From positions 124,001 to 188,000 of the forward strand of contig CAWDWD010000010.1 in the NCBI GenBank assembly GCA_963805915.1: a DNA stretch of 64,000 bases, in the 5' to 3' direction. The notes below the pieces were generated by a model that worked only from the letters and a program-made list of their open reading frames with translations, was not told the DNA's origin and did not search any database. Source of the DNA: JAEULH01 sp963805915. Its GTDB lineage: Bacteria > Pseudomonadota > Alphaproteobacteria > Rhodospirillales > Defluviicoccaceae. This document shows positions 35,798 to 44,600 of the stretch, piece after piece; position 1 is the stretch's first letter, and the number at the start of each line of letters is the position of its first letter. The translations under genes were made by a program, and so were the position numbers.

Positions 35798-36754
35798 ATG
35801 CCCGACACCAACATCACCGCCGGATCGCCGCTTGGTGCCGCCAAGTTCCATGATCCCGAGGTGACCGCGAAAGGCGAACCGCGGGCTTTCGTTGAGCTCG
35901 GCCGACTGAAAACACTGTGGTTCAATACCGGCAGCCTTTGCAATATCGCCTGCGACAACTGCTATATCGAATCGAGCCCGGCCAACGACCGCCTTGCCTA
36001 CCTCGCGGCGGGCGAGGTCCTGGACTATCTCGACGAGATCGAGCGCGAGGCGATGTCGGTCGAGGAGATAGGCTTTACCGGCGGCGAACCGTTCATGAAC
36101 CGGGATTTGCCGGCGATGCTGGCAGAGGCGCTCGGGCGGGGCTACCGGGTGCTGGTCCTGACCAACGCGATGAAGCCGATGCTCAACCGGCGCGACCGAC
36201 TGATGGGCTTGCGGCCGCACGGTTCGGCGCTGACGCTTCGCGTTTCGATCGATCATTACGGCCGCGAACTCCACGAACAGATGCGCGGCGAGGGCACCTG
36301 GCAGCCGATGCTGGAAGGCCTGCGTTGGCTCGCCGCGAACGGTTTCAACATTACCGCCGCCGCGCGCACTTGCTGGCCGGAAGACGAAGCGAGCCTGCGT
36401 GTAGGTTTCGCCGAATTGTTCGCCGCCGAAAACATCGCCATCGATGCGGACGATGCCGCCCAACTGGTCCTGTTTCCCGAAATGGACATGGCCGCCGATG
36501 TGCCGGAGATTACCGTCAACTGCTGGCGTATCCTTAACGTCGACCCCGGGACGATGATGTGCGCGAGCTCACGAATGATCGTCAAACGCAAGGGGTCATC
36601 AAAGCCGGTGGTGCTTCCCTGCACCTTGCTGCCCTACGATCGGGCGTTCGAGTTGGGTGCCAGGCTCGCCGACGCGGCGACCACGGTGAAACTCAACCAT
36701 CCGTTTTGCGCCCAGTTCTGTGTTCTCGGCGGCGCCTCCTGCTCGGACGCCTGA
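35798..36754 (+). CDS. Radical SAM protein, function unknown
   Basis: 318 aa. The radical SAM cluster motif CNIACDNC lies near residue 49, followed by EEIGFTGGEPFMN (GGE motif) and LVLTNAM. A C-terminal Cys cluster (NHPFCAQFCVLGGASC) suggests an auxiliary Fe-S cluster, as in SPASM-like enzymes. The ATG at 35798 has GAGGGAG just upstream. The next gene, apaG, is about 150 bp away and unrelated. No peptide substrate gene is visible beside it, so I cannot say whether it modifies a peptide, cofactor or small molecule. Confidence 0.8.
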   Translation: MPDTNITAGSPLGAAKFHDPEVTAKGEPRAFVELGRLKTLWFNTGSLCNIACDNCYIESSPANDRLAYLAAGEVLDYLDEIEREAMSVEEIGFTGGEPFMNRDLPAMLAEALGRGYRVLVLTNAMKPMLNRRDRLMGLRPHGSALTLRVSIDHYGRELHEQMRGEGTWQPMLEGLRWLAANGFNITAAARTCWPEDEASLRVGFAELFAAENIAIDADDAAQLVLFPEMDMAADVPEITVNCWRILNVDPGTMMCASSRMIVKRKGSSKPVVLPCTLLPYDRAFELGARLADAATTVKLNHPFCAQFCVLGGASCSDA

Positions 36755-36903
36755 GGCGCCTTGCCCATGCGTCGTACGCTCCAGGAGGCGCTGGACAAAT
36801 GGGCGTTCGCCCTTAATGTAAAGCCACTGACGCTCCGCAGTGCCATCGCTTCGAGCTCGAGCCCGATGGCGCACCACACGCGTTCGTCGCATGGGGAGAG
36901 ACG

Positions 36904-37326
36904 TTGACAGTGCCCGACGACATCCCGGGAGGGTCGTACTCGGAAACGACCCGCGGTATCATCATTACCGTTCAGCCATATTATCTCGAAGATCAGAGCG
37001 TTCCCGAAGCGAGGCACTTCGTCTGGGCCTATCATGTCAAGATCGAGAACCGGGGCCGCGAGACGGTTCGCCTGGTCACGCGCCATTGGCAGATTACGGA
37101 CTCAATGGGCAAGATCCAGGATGTTCGCGGCGAAGGCGTCGTAGGCAAGCAGCCGACTTTGAAACCCGGCGAGACTTTTGAATATGCCAGCGGCACCCCC
37201 CTTGCGACCCCATCCGGCATCATGGTCGGGACCTACCAGATGCTCGGCGAGGATGGCGAGCAGTTCGACGCGCGGATCCCCGCCTTTTCGCTCGACAGTC
37301 CTTACTCGACGAAGGCGATCCATTAG
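36904..37326 (+). CDS. apaG: ApaG (Co2+/Mg2+ efflux-associated, FN3-like)
   Basis: 140 aa, all-beta. Conserved ApaG blocks: TVQPYYLEDQS, YVWAYHV-type FVWAYHVKIENRG, TRHWQITD, GEGVVGKQPTLKPGE and SGTPLATPSG. The biochemical role is unclear in the family. The start may be the TTG at 36904 or the GTG at 36910; GGGAGA lies just before. It ends 43 bp before folE. Confidence 0.92.
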   Translation: MTVPDDIPGGSYSETTRGIIITVQPYYLEDQSVPEARHFVWAYHVKIENRGRETVRLVTRHWQITDSMGKIQDVRGEGVVGKQPTLKPGETFEYASGTPLATPSGIMVGTYQMLGEDGEQFDARIPAFSLDSPYSTKAIH

Positions 37327-37369
37327 CCCATATCGAAAAGGCGCGGGCGTGACCATCGTGGAGACAACA

Positions 37370-38062
37370 GTGACGACAACAGCGAGAACGGTCGAGCGCG
37401 GCGGACCCGCGATGAGCTCGGAACCCGCCGGCGGTCTAACGGCGGCGTTGGCGCCGTCACCGACGGTACGCCGGCCGAGCCGCGAAGAGGCGGAAGCGGC
37501 GGTCCGCGTTCTGCTGCGCTGGGCCGGCGACGATCCGACCCGCGAGGGTCTGCGCGACACGCCACGGCGGGTAGTTGACTCCTATCTAGAATTTTTTTCC
37601 GGTTACGACGCCGATCCGGCGGACATCCTGCGCCGCACCTTCGAGGAAACCGACGGCTACGACGAAATCGTTCTGTTGCGCGACATCCGTTTCGAGTCCC
37701 ACTGCGAACACCACATGGCGCCGATCATCGGCCGGGCTCATGTCGCCTATCTGCCGCACCGCCGGGTTGTTGGAATCTCTAAGCTGGCAAGGCTTGTCGA
37801 GGTCTACGCCAAGCGGCTCCAGATCCAGGAAAAGATGACGGCGCAGATCGCCAACAACATTGATGATATCCTCGAGCCGAAAGGGACGGCGGTGGTGATC
37901 GAGGCGGCGCATCAGTGCATGACCACCCGTGGCGTTCATAAGCCCGGCGTGGTGATGACGACAAGCCGGATGCTCGGCGCCTTTCGCGATGATCCGACGA
38001 CCCGGCGCGAGGTGCTGGCGATGATTGGAAAGACGACCAGCGGCGGCGACATCCTCGCCTAG
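37370..38062 (+). CDS. folE: GTP cyclohydrolase I
   Basis: About 230 aa; first step of folate/pterin synthesis (GTP to dihydroneopterin triphosphate). The zinc/catalytic motif SHCEHHMAPI, then GRAHVAYLP and VVGISKLAR, QIQEKMTAQIA and the QCMTTRGV block are all intact. The N-terminus of about 40 residues is variable. GTG at 37370 has GGAG eight bases upstream; GTG at 37349 and ATG at 37412 are alternatives. Confidence 0.95.
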   Translation: MTTTARTVERGGPAMSSEPAGGLTAALAPSPTVRRPSREEAEAAVRVLLRWAGDDPTREGLRDTPRRVVDSYLEFFSGYDADPADILRRTFEETDGYDEIVLLRDIRFESHCEHHMAPIIGRAHVAYLPHRRVVGISKLARLVEVYAKRLQIQEKMTAQIANNIDDILEPKGTAVVIEAAHQCMTTRGVHKPGVVMTTSRMLGAFRDDPTTRREVLAMIGKTTSGGDILA

Positions 38063-38131
38063 ATCAACCCGCCTTCAGCGCCGGGCCCGCGCCGATGTGT
38101 CGACGGCAAGTAAAGGGCGAGGCCGCCGCTG

Positions 38132-39577
38132 ATGGAATTTCGCCCGGTCTTGCTGGTCGTCGGTATCCTCCTGACAGCTCTCGCGGCGTTCATGTGCGTT
38201 CCCGCGGTGGTCGACGCGGCGTACATTAATCCGGACTGGCAAACGTTCGCCACCGCCGCGGCCGTTACCATGTTCGCCGGTATGACACTGGTGCTGAGCT
38301 GCAGGACAGGCGCGTTTCGGCTGAGTATCCGCCAAGCGTTCGTCATGACCACCTTGATCTGGCTGACAATCACGCTGTTCGCCTCGTTGCCGTTCATCTT
38401 TTCGACCTTGGGGCTCAGTGTCACCGACTCGGTGTTCGAGGCGATGTCTGGCATCACCACCACCGGATCGACGGTGATCATCGGTCTCGACACCGCCCCT
38501 CCGGGCATTTTGCTGTGGCGTGGTTTGCTGCAGTGGCTCGGCGGGCTTGGCATCATTGTCATGGCGATCGCCCTGATGCCGATGCTCGGTGTTGGCGGGA
38601 TGCAGATGTTCCGGGTCGAGGCGTTCGAGCCCGGAGAGAAACTACTGCCGCGCGCGGCGCAGATTTCCGCCGTCCTTAGCCTGGTCTACCTTGGCTTGAC
38701 GGCGCTGTGGACGTTGATGCTGTTCATGGCCGGGATGACGTGGCTGGAAGCCGTCGTTCATGCCATGACGACGATTGCCACCGGAGGTTTTTCGACCCGC
38801 GACGCCTCGGTCGGCGGCTTCGCGAGCCCAACGGTCGACGCCATTATCACCGTTGGCATGTTCGCCGGCGGCCTGCCGTTTCTCCTTTACCTGCGCACGC
38901 TCCAAGGCGAGATCGGTGTCCTGTTCCGCGACTCCCAGGTGCGTTGGTTCTTCGCCATCGTTACCGCGGCAACCATCATCGCCGCGGTGTTCGTCTGGGC
39001 CGAGGTCGGTTTCAGTCCGCCGAACGCGCTTCGGTATGCCGCCTTCAATGTTATCTCGGTGATGACGGGAACGGGCTATGCCACGTCCGACTATTGGCAG
39101 TGGGGCGCGTTCGCCGGGCCTACGTTTTTCTTCATCATGTTCATCGGCGGGTGCACCGGCTCGACCACCTGCGGCATCAAGATCTTTCGCTTCCAGGTGC
39201 TGTGGGCGGCCGCCAATACCCAGTTCCGTCTTTTGTATCAGCCTCACGGCGTGTTCGTTCCATACTACAATCATCGGCCGCTTCCCGAGGCCGTCATCAA
39301 TTCGGTGCTGAGCTTCTTTTTTGTCTTCGGGGTCTGTTTCGCGTTCCTCGCCGTCGGTCTTGGTATGCTCGGGCTCGATACCGTGACCGCGATTTCAAGC
39401 GCGGCCACGGCCATCTGCAATGTCGGCCCGGCGCTTGGCTCAATTGCCGGACCGGCCGGAACCTTCCAGCAGTTCCCCGACGCCGCGAAGTGGTTGCTGT
39501 CCGCCGGGATGCTGCTGGGCCGGCTCGAATTGTTCACGGTGCTTATTCTGTTCAGCCCGGCATTCTGGCGCGGGTAA
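38132..39577 (+). CDS. trkH: TrkH-family potassium uptake protein
   Basis: 481 aa, four M1-P-M2 repeats. All four pore filters are recognisable with their glycine: GITTTGSTV, TIATGGFST, TGTGYATSD and CNVGPALGS. K+ enters driven by ion gradient, gated by a TrkA-type NAD-binding subunit that is not next to it here. ATG at 38132. The argE gene begins 17 bp after it with its own strong ribosome site. Confidence 0.93.
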   Translation: MEFRPVLLVVGILLTALAAFMCVPAVVDAAYINPDWQTFATAAAVTMFAGMTLVLSCRTGAFRLSIRQAFVMTTLIWLTITLFASLPFIFSTLGLSVTDSVFEAMSGITTTGSTVIIGLDTAPPGILLWRGLLQWLGGLGIIVMAIALMPMLGVGGMQMFRVEAFEPGEKLLPRAAQISAVLSLVYLGLTALWTLMLFMAGMTWLEAVVHAMTTIATGGFSTRDASVGGFASPTVDAIITVGMFAGGLPFLLYLRTLQGEIGVLFRDSQVRWFFAIVTAATIIAAVFVWAEVGFSPPNALRYAAFNVISVMTGTGYATSDYWQWGAFAGPTFFFIMFIGGCTGSTTCGIKIFRFQVLWAAANTQFRLLYQPHGVFVPYYNHRPLPEAVINSVLSFFFVFGVCFAFLAVGLGMLGLDTVTAISSAATAICNVGPALGSIAGPAGTFQQFPDAAKWLLSAGMLLGRLELFTVLILFSPAFWRG

Positions 39578-39593
39578 TGCGAAGGAGGCGCAA

Positions 39594-40757
39594 ATGACCG
39601 CGACATCCGAGGCAGTATCGGCGGCCGGCGTGATCGACCTCTTGACCCGGTTGGTCGGCTTCGACACGACGTCGCGGAACTCGAACACCGCGCTGATCGA
39701 ATTCGTCGCCGCTTATCTCGCCGCTCATGGCATCGCTTCGCGAAGGGTCGAGAGCGGCGACGGAGCCAAGGCGAGCCTGTTCGCGACGATCGGCCCGGAC
39801 CTCAAAGGCGGCGTCATCCTTTCCGGCCATACCGATGTGGTCCCCGTCGACGATCAGGACTGGACGGCCGATCCGTTCACGCTGAGCGCGCGCGGTGGGC
39901 GCTTCCATGGCCGCGGCGCCTGCGACATGAAGGGCTTTATCGCCTGCGTCCTGGCCCTCATTCCCGAGCTTGTCCGGATGCCGCTCAAGGCGCCCGTCCA
40001 TCTCGCCTTTTCCTACGACGAGGAACTCGGCTGCGTCGCCGCGCCGGCGCTCATCGAGGCGTTGCTCGGCTCGGTCGCGCGCCCCGCCTTCGCCATTATC
40101 GGCGAGCCCACGGAGATGCGCGTCGCCCAGTCCCACCGCGGCATCTCGAGTTTCGCCACCACGGTGACCGGGCGCGCCGGGCACTCGTCGAAGCCTGCGG
40201 CTGGCGTCAACGCCATCGTCGCCGCCTGTTCGTGTGTTGCCGAACTGACGCGCCTCGCCGAGACGTCCGCGCCAAGCGAGGATGGCGCCGACGTGCTGAC
40301 GGTCAACGTCGGGCGGATCGATGGCGGCACCGCAGTCAATCTGATCGCCGGGCGGTGCCGCTTTCTGTGGGAAGCACGGGCGGCCGACCAAGCCGCGGCC
40401 GACCGCCTCGGCAGCCAATTCGAAACCTGGGTCCGCGATGTGCTCCTGCCGCCGCTGCGCGCGATCGCTTCTGAAGCCGCCGTATTAACGGAACGAAAGG
40501 TCGCGGTGCCGCCGCTGGTCGCCATCCCGGACTTGCCGGCGGTGGCCGCGGCGCTTGCCTTAAGCGGGCAGAACAGCGCGATCGGCGTACCCTTCGCCTC
40601 CGAGGCGGGGCAGTTTCAGGCTGCCGGCGTCCCGGCCGTCGTAATCGGACCGGGCAGCGTCGCCCAGGCACATCAGCCGGACGAATTCGTCACTCGCGAC
40701 CAGCTCGATGCCTGCGCCGCCTTTCTCCGCCGTCTCGCGGCGTCCATTTCGCGCTGA
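39594..40757 (+). CDS. argE: Acetylornithine deacetylase
   Basis: 387 aa, M20 zinc peptidase family. SGHTDVVPVD and GACDMKGF supply metal ligands, DEELGC the catalytic Glu, and IGEPTEMR and HRG follow as in ArgE/DapE enzymes. The ArgE assignment fits the GRGxCDMKGF form and the argD-argF genes 4-6 kb away. AAGGAGG sits seven bases before the ATG at 39594; a longer reading to 39420 lies inside trkH and is rejected. Confidence 0.9.
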   Translation: MTATSEAVSAAGVIDLLTRLVGFDTTSRNSNTALIEFVAAYLAAHGIASRRVESGDGAKASLFATIGPDLKGGVILSGHTDVVPVDDQDWTADPFTLSARGGRFHGRGACDMKGFIACVLALIPELVRMPLKAPVHLAFSYDEELGCVAAPALIEALLGSVARPAFAIIGEPTEMRVAQSHRGISSFATTVTGRAGHSSKPAAGVNAIVAACSCVAELTRLAETSAPSEDGADVLTVNVGRIDGGTAVNLIAGRCRFLWEARAADQAAADRLGSQFETWVRDVLLPPLRAIASEAAVLTERKVAVPPLVAIPDLPAVAAALALSGQNSAIGVPFASEAGQFQAAGVPAVVIGPGSVAQAHQPDEFVTRDQLDACAAFLRRLAASISR

Positions 40758-40954
40758 AGATACTGCGAAACAACGACGCGACCAGGCAACGAGCGCACGC
40801 GCTATAAGCAAATCTTAAAGATTTTGGGCGATGATGGCACCGCCTGGATTTAACCACATCCAAAGCGGCTGCATGATTTGCGTTGCTGGATCGCACCGCC
40901 GTTTTAGTGTAAAACTTCCAGAGATCGTATCGACCGTCCGGGGAAGCGTCGTTA

Positions 40955-41131
40955 ATGCTTAAAATTGTCGACAGGTTTCTACTGAATGACGTCGGAGCAA
41001 CCGCGCTGGAGTACGGCATCATCGCTGCGTTAGTTTCAACAGCCATCATTACGACCATTCTGGCCATGGACGTATCCGTCGACGAGCTGTATCAAGCGAT
41101 TGCCTTCAACTTTGAGGGCGCTGTCAAGTAG
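40955..41131 (+). CDS. Flp/Fap-type pilin, orphan
   Basis: 58 aa. A short leader with basic residues, then GATALEYGIIAALVS, the G(x)4EY prepilin-peptidase site and hydrophobic helix of Flp pilins used by Tad tight-adherence pili. GGGGAAG lies about 9 bases before the ATG. No tad/cpa secretion or peptidase gene is in the window, so it must use distant machinery. It converges with the DUF421 gene and the two ends overlap by 8 bp. Confidence 0.85.
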   Translation: MLKIVDRFLLNDVGATALEYGIIAALVSTAIITTILAMDVSVDELYQAIAFNFEGAVK

Positions 41132-41687
41132 GTCCGCCGGGAGGGCTGCTCTTCGGACTTAAATCTTCCGCGTAATCCCCGCTTGTCGCGACATACTTCA
41201 ACGAGTTGGCGGAGCCGTCGGCCGCGTCGGTGATCACGCTGAAAGAACCGTCGGTCTCCAACACCACGGCTGCGACTGACGCGAGATCCGCAACGCCCTG
41301 AGCCCGTATGGCGGCAACGACTTCTTCTTCAGTCACGCGTTCCTTCCTGAGCATCGCGCGCAGGTAGCGCCCACGGAAGAAGAGCAACGTAGGCTCGGCC
41401 TTGATCAGTCTCTGAAACTTGGGCGAATGCAAGGACGCGAACGCCACGGCATATTGCAGTCCGCACAGCAACGCCAGCGCCAGCAGTCCCTCGGACAGGG
41501 ATACGTCGCTGTTCAGAATGAGGGAGGCCAGCGTCGAACCGAGCGAGATGGTGACGACCAGGTCGAACGCGTTCATTTTCGACAGCGTCCGTTTGCCGGT
41601 CGCGCGGAGGATGCAGATCAGTCCGCCATAGCCGCAGGCACCGACAACGAGGACCCGGAGAAGATCGTACCAGCTATGGAACAACAT
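41124..41687 (-). CDS. DUF421 (YetF-like) membrane protein
   Basis: 187 aa with three N-terminal membrane spans followed by a cytosolic alpha/beta domain. ATGKRTLSKMNAFDLVVTISLGS is split across the second span and loop, a YetF hallmark, and LLFFRGRYLRAMLRKERVTEEEV begins the soluble domain. The family is of unknown function, sometimes linked to spore or envelope stress. ATG at 41687. Confidence 0.88.
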   Translation of the reverse strand: MLFHSWYDLLRVLVVGACGYGGLICILRATGKRTLSKMNAFDLVVTISLGSTLASLILNSDVSLSEGLLALALLCGLQYAVAFASLHSPKFQRLIKAEPTLLFFRGRYLRAMLRKERVTEEEVVAAIRAQGVADLASVAAVVLETDGSFSVITDAADGSANSLKYVATSGDYAEDLSPKSSPPGGPT

Positions 41688-41766
41688 GGGCGGAGACCTT
41701 AATGCAATCGGTCGCGCGTGACGCGAAGATGGTGTACCAACAGTGGGCGGCGGCGCAGGTTCCGCT

Positions 41767-42942
41767 TCAAGGGCCCGTCCCTGGCGGAGGGTCCAAGCCG
41801 ACCCCGTCGCGGTAGCCGAGGATGGTGTAGACGGCGTCGAATAGCTTGATTGAATTGATGAGGCCGGGCGGCTTCGGGTTGACGTGGTCGAGGCTGTCGA
41901 GGAGGTAGAGCGTGTTCGCTCCTTTGGGAAGCGCCCGCGCGAAGGCCTCGCTTTCCGTTTCCGGAATTATGGCGTCGTCGCGCCCGTGAATGAGCACGAA
42001 CCGGGTGCCGGTCCGCGACAGATCCAGGCGGGATAGATCGAGCGCCTCGATCTCGCCGCGGACGCCGGCCGGGAGCGCAGCGATCAACTCCGGAACGCGG
42101 GCAGAATCCTTATTGTCGAGCAAGGCATAGACGGCGCGGCCCTGAGCGCCAAGGCGTGCGGCCAGAGCGGAAACGTCGGCCTCGCGGTGCTCCAGCTTAC
42201 GCCGGGCGATGGCGCTCAGGATATCGCGATCGCGCTCATCATCGATCCGCGGTGCGTTGGATAAGACGAAAACCCATTTGCCATAGGCGTTCGGGGTCCG
42301 GTGCCGCCACGCCTCATCGGTCGAGCCGCGAAAGGCGCCGGTGGTGAAAAAGGTGATTACCGCCGCCAGATCATGGTAGCCGCCGACGGTGACGATGAAA
42401 TCGACGTGCCCGCGCCGATCGGGTTCGAACTGGGCCAGCACCGCCGGGCCGGCGGCGAACGAAATGGCGGTCATACCGAGTGGCTGGCCGGGCCGGCGCT
42501 GGTGCATCCAGGCAACCGCGTCGGCCAGCACCGGGCCGTCGGCGGCGGTGACCCGCAGCGCCCGCATCCGCGCCAAATCAGGAACCACCACCGCGAAACC
42601 GGCGCGCGACAGCGTGTTGGCGAAGGCGACCAGTCGACGGTCGTTCTTGCCGGTCGGCGCGACCCCCGGCACCAGAACCATCCCGGCGCGCGCGCCCTCG
42701 GCGGGCTCATACAGATCGGCGGCGATGGCGCCGCCTGAGACCGGAACCGTCACCAGCCGGCGGCGGGGCGGGCCGGTCGCCTCCTTCAGCCCGCTTGGGC
42801 CCTCGCTGGCGGCAATATCGCCCAGGACCCGCGTCGCCTCGATCGCGCGCTTTGGCGAGCAGCCGCCGAGCGCACCGCCGAGGGTGCCGAGGCCAAGGGC
42901 GGCGACAGCCACGACCGCGATGAGGCGCGTTACAAGACCCAT
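41767..42942 (-). CDS. Alpha/beta-hydrolase lipoprotein
   Basis: 391 aa. Type II signal with lipobox LGGC at about 25-28. The fold is alpha/beta hydrolase: LVPGVAPTGKNDRRLV near the oxyanion loop, ISFAAGP in place of the usual GxSxG nucleophile elbow, RDDAIIPE for the acid and SLDHVNPKPP carrying the His. The nucleophile position looks like FAAG rather than GxSxG, so catalysis is doubtful. The ATG at 42942 overlaps the upstream lipoprotein stop by 13 bp, so the two are co-expressed. Confidence 0.7.
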   Translation of the reverse strand: MGLVTRLIAVVAVAALGLGTLGGALGGCSPKRAIEATRVLGDIAASEGPSGLKEATGPPRRRLVTVPVSGGAIAADLYEPAEGARAGMVLVPGVAPTGKNDRRLVAFANTLSRAGFAVVVPDLARMRALRVTAADGPVLADAVAWMHQRRPGQPLGMTAISFAAGPAVLAQFEPDRRGHVDFIVTVGGYHDLAAVITFFTTGAFRGSTDEAWRHRTPNAYGKWVFVLSNAPRIDDERDRDILSAIARRKLEHREADVSALAARLGAQGRAVYALLDNKDSARVPELIAALPAGVRGEIEALDLSRLDLSRTGTRFVLIHGRDDAIIPETESEAFARALPKGANTLYLLDSLDHVNPKPPGLINSIKLFDAVYTILGYRDGVGLDPPPGTGP

Positions 42943-43520
42943 GGATTGAGATGCTGGCGGATGGCGCGCTCCATCTGTTCGTCGAACGCATCCATCGTCG
43001 TTTTGGTCAGGTCGTACCAGAACCGATCGCGCTCTTCGCCGGTAGCGCCCTGATCCAGCGTTTTTGCCTTGGAGATCCGCGCCGAGGCTACGGCGCGCTG
43101 GTTGTCTTGTGTAATTTCCAGCTGCGCTTCGACGGTAATGGTGTAGCGCGCGCCGGGCTCGATGGCGAAGGCGCCGAGAAACCCTTTGGTTTTCGGCAGC
43201 GGCTCCTCTGTCACCGCCGCGCTCAGCACGGTGAAGCGGGCGGCGCCGGCGGTTCCGAGCGCGCGCAGCCGGTCGCGCGCCCACCGCTTGAGCGCGCGTT
43301 CGGGCGGGACCGGAAATCGCTGCTCGACGTTCGGCGGCCGATCGGGCGAGGTATAGGCTGAGTTGACGTCGAGCGTGACGACGTTGAGCCCGATCGTCGG
43401 ACGATGGACAAAGGTCATGTCCGGCAGCGGATCGGTTGTCATCGACGGCGCCGAACACGCCGCGACGGCAAGACCGAGCGCGACAATGGACGCGCGAGCA
43501 TGAGCCAGTGGTTTCAACAT
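42930..43520 (-). CDS. Putative outer-membrane lipoprotein, 196 aa
   Basis: Lipobox LAVAACS near residue 17-23. The mature protein is alpha/beta with an acidic, soluble composition and LEITQDNQRAVASARISKAKTL as its main helix. No named family is recognised. It is translationally coupled to the hydrolase lipoprotein that follows, which suggests a shared envelope function. Confidence 0.7.
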   Translation of the reverse strand: MLKPLAHARASIVALGLAVAACSAPSMTTDPLPDMTFVHRPTIGLNVVTLDVNSAYTSPDRPPNVEQRFPVPPERALKRWARDRLRALGTAGAARFTVLSAAVTEEPLPKTKGFLGAFAIEPGARYTITVEAQLEITQDNQRAVASARISKAKTLDQGATGEERDRFWYDLTKTTMDAFDEQMERAIRQHLNPWVL

Positions 43521-43618
43521 GTCTGTACTTCCCCCCGAAAGTGAACAGCTAGGATGATGATGCGAAATGTATCACGGACCCACTGTCAGCGAGTGGACGC
43601 CCACGCGGGAAGGCGGTT

Positions 43619-44572
43619 CTAAGGCTCGGCCAGCGCGTGGAGGTCGGCATTGGTGAAGACGTAGACAGCCTTGCAGAACTCGCATGTGACGGTGATCCGC
43701 CCATCCTCGGCCATGTCGCGGATCTCGATCGCTGGAAACGAGCGCAAGATAGCGTCGACCTTTCCGCGCGAACAGCGGCATCGGTGGCGCAATGGCCGGC
43801 GGCGAAAAACCCGCACGCCGTCCTCATGAAACAGCCGAAAGAGAATTCGATTCGCGCTCAGCGCGGGATCGAGAAGTTCGCCCGGCGTCGCGCTGCTCAT
43901 CAAGATCACCGCCCGGCGCCAGTTCTCCTCGCCGTCGGGATCGGCCGCGTCATCGGCGGGAAGCCGCTGGATCATCAGCGCCGCCGCCCGGCGCGGGCCG
44001 CCGGGTTCCTTCCTCGATCCCGATTCCGCCTGCGATCCCGCGAAAGGCGAGACACACAGGCGAATCGCCGTTTCAACCTGTTCGGATTGCCGAAAGTAGC
44101 CGTGGGCGCACTCGCTTAAGCTCGCGCCCTCGAGCGGGGTGAGACCCTGATAGCGCTCGGTGTCCGGCCCCTCGTCGACGGTGAAGGCCATATGCCCGGC
44201 GCCGAGCAGCCGCGGCACCGGCGCTTCCGGTGTCCTGCCGATCGCACCCAGCCGCTCCGCGTCGCAACGGGCGTAGCCGCGCATATCGCCGCCGCTGGTC
44301 ACGTCGACCATGACCAGACCCACTGGGCCGTCGCCCTGGATCTGCAGGGTAAAGATGCCGTCATACTTGAGCCCGCTCGCCAGCACCGCCGCCATCGCCA
44401 TGGCCTCGGCGAGCAGGCCGGCGACCTCCGGCGGATAGTCATGCGGCGCGATCACGGCGTCCACCGCGGCGCCAAGCCGGACCAGCCGGCCGCGCAGGCC
44501 GGGGGCCTCGATCTGAAACGGCTGGACAAAGTCGCCGAACGGCGCGCCGCCGTGGTTGGCGACCTCGCTCAT
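43619..44572 (-). CDS. hslO: Hsp33 redox-activated chaperone
   Basis: 317 aa. The N-terminal domain holds LAEAMAMAAVLASGLKYDG and GDMRGYAR; the C-terminus carries the zinc cysteine switch CRC and CEFC (CxC...CxxC). Oxidation releases zinc and unfolds the linker to activate the holdase. ATG at 44572; the frame above it is out of the argF gene end. It lies 28 bp downstream of argF on the same strand. Confidence 0.94.
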   Translation of the reverse strand: MSEVANHGGAPFGDFVQPFQIEAPGLRGRLVRLGAAVDAVIAPHDYPPEVAGLLAEAMAMAAVLASGLKYDGIFTLQIQGDGPVGLVMVDVTSGGDMRGYARCDAERLGAIGRTPEAPVPRLLGAGHMAFTVDEGPDTERYQGLTPLEGASLSECAHGYFRQSEQVETAIRLCVSPFAGSQAESGSRKEPGGPRRAAALMIQRLPADDAADPDGEENWRRAVILMSSATPGELLDPALSANRILFRLFHEDGVRVFRRRPLRHRCRCSRGKVDAILRSFPAIEIRDMAEDGRITVTCEFCKAVYVFTNADLHALAEP

Positions 44573-44600
44573 GATCCGATCCGCCGGATGACCAGCGCGG

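Noticed and set aside
39420..39593. Longer N-terminus for argE
   Set aside because: It lies inside trkH; AAGGAGG directly before 39594 fixes the start.
41767..43458. Single 563-aa protein
   Set aside because: The upper part is the lipoprotein gene read in another frame; an independent signal peptide and lipobox start at 42942.
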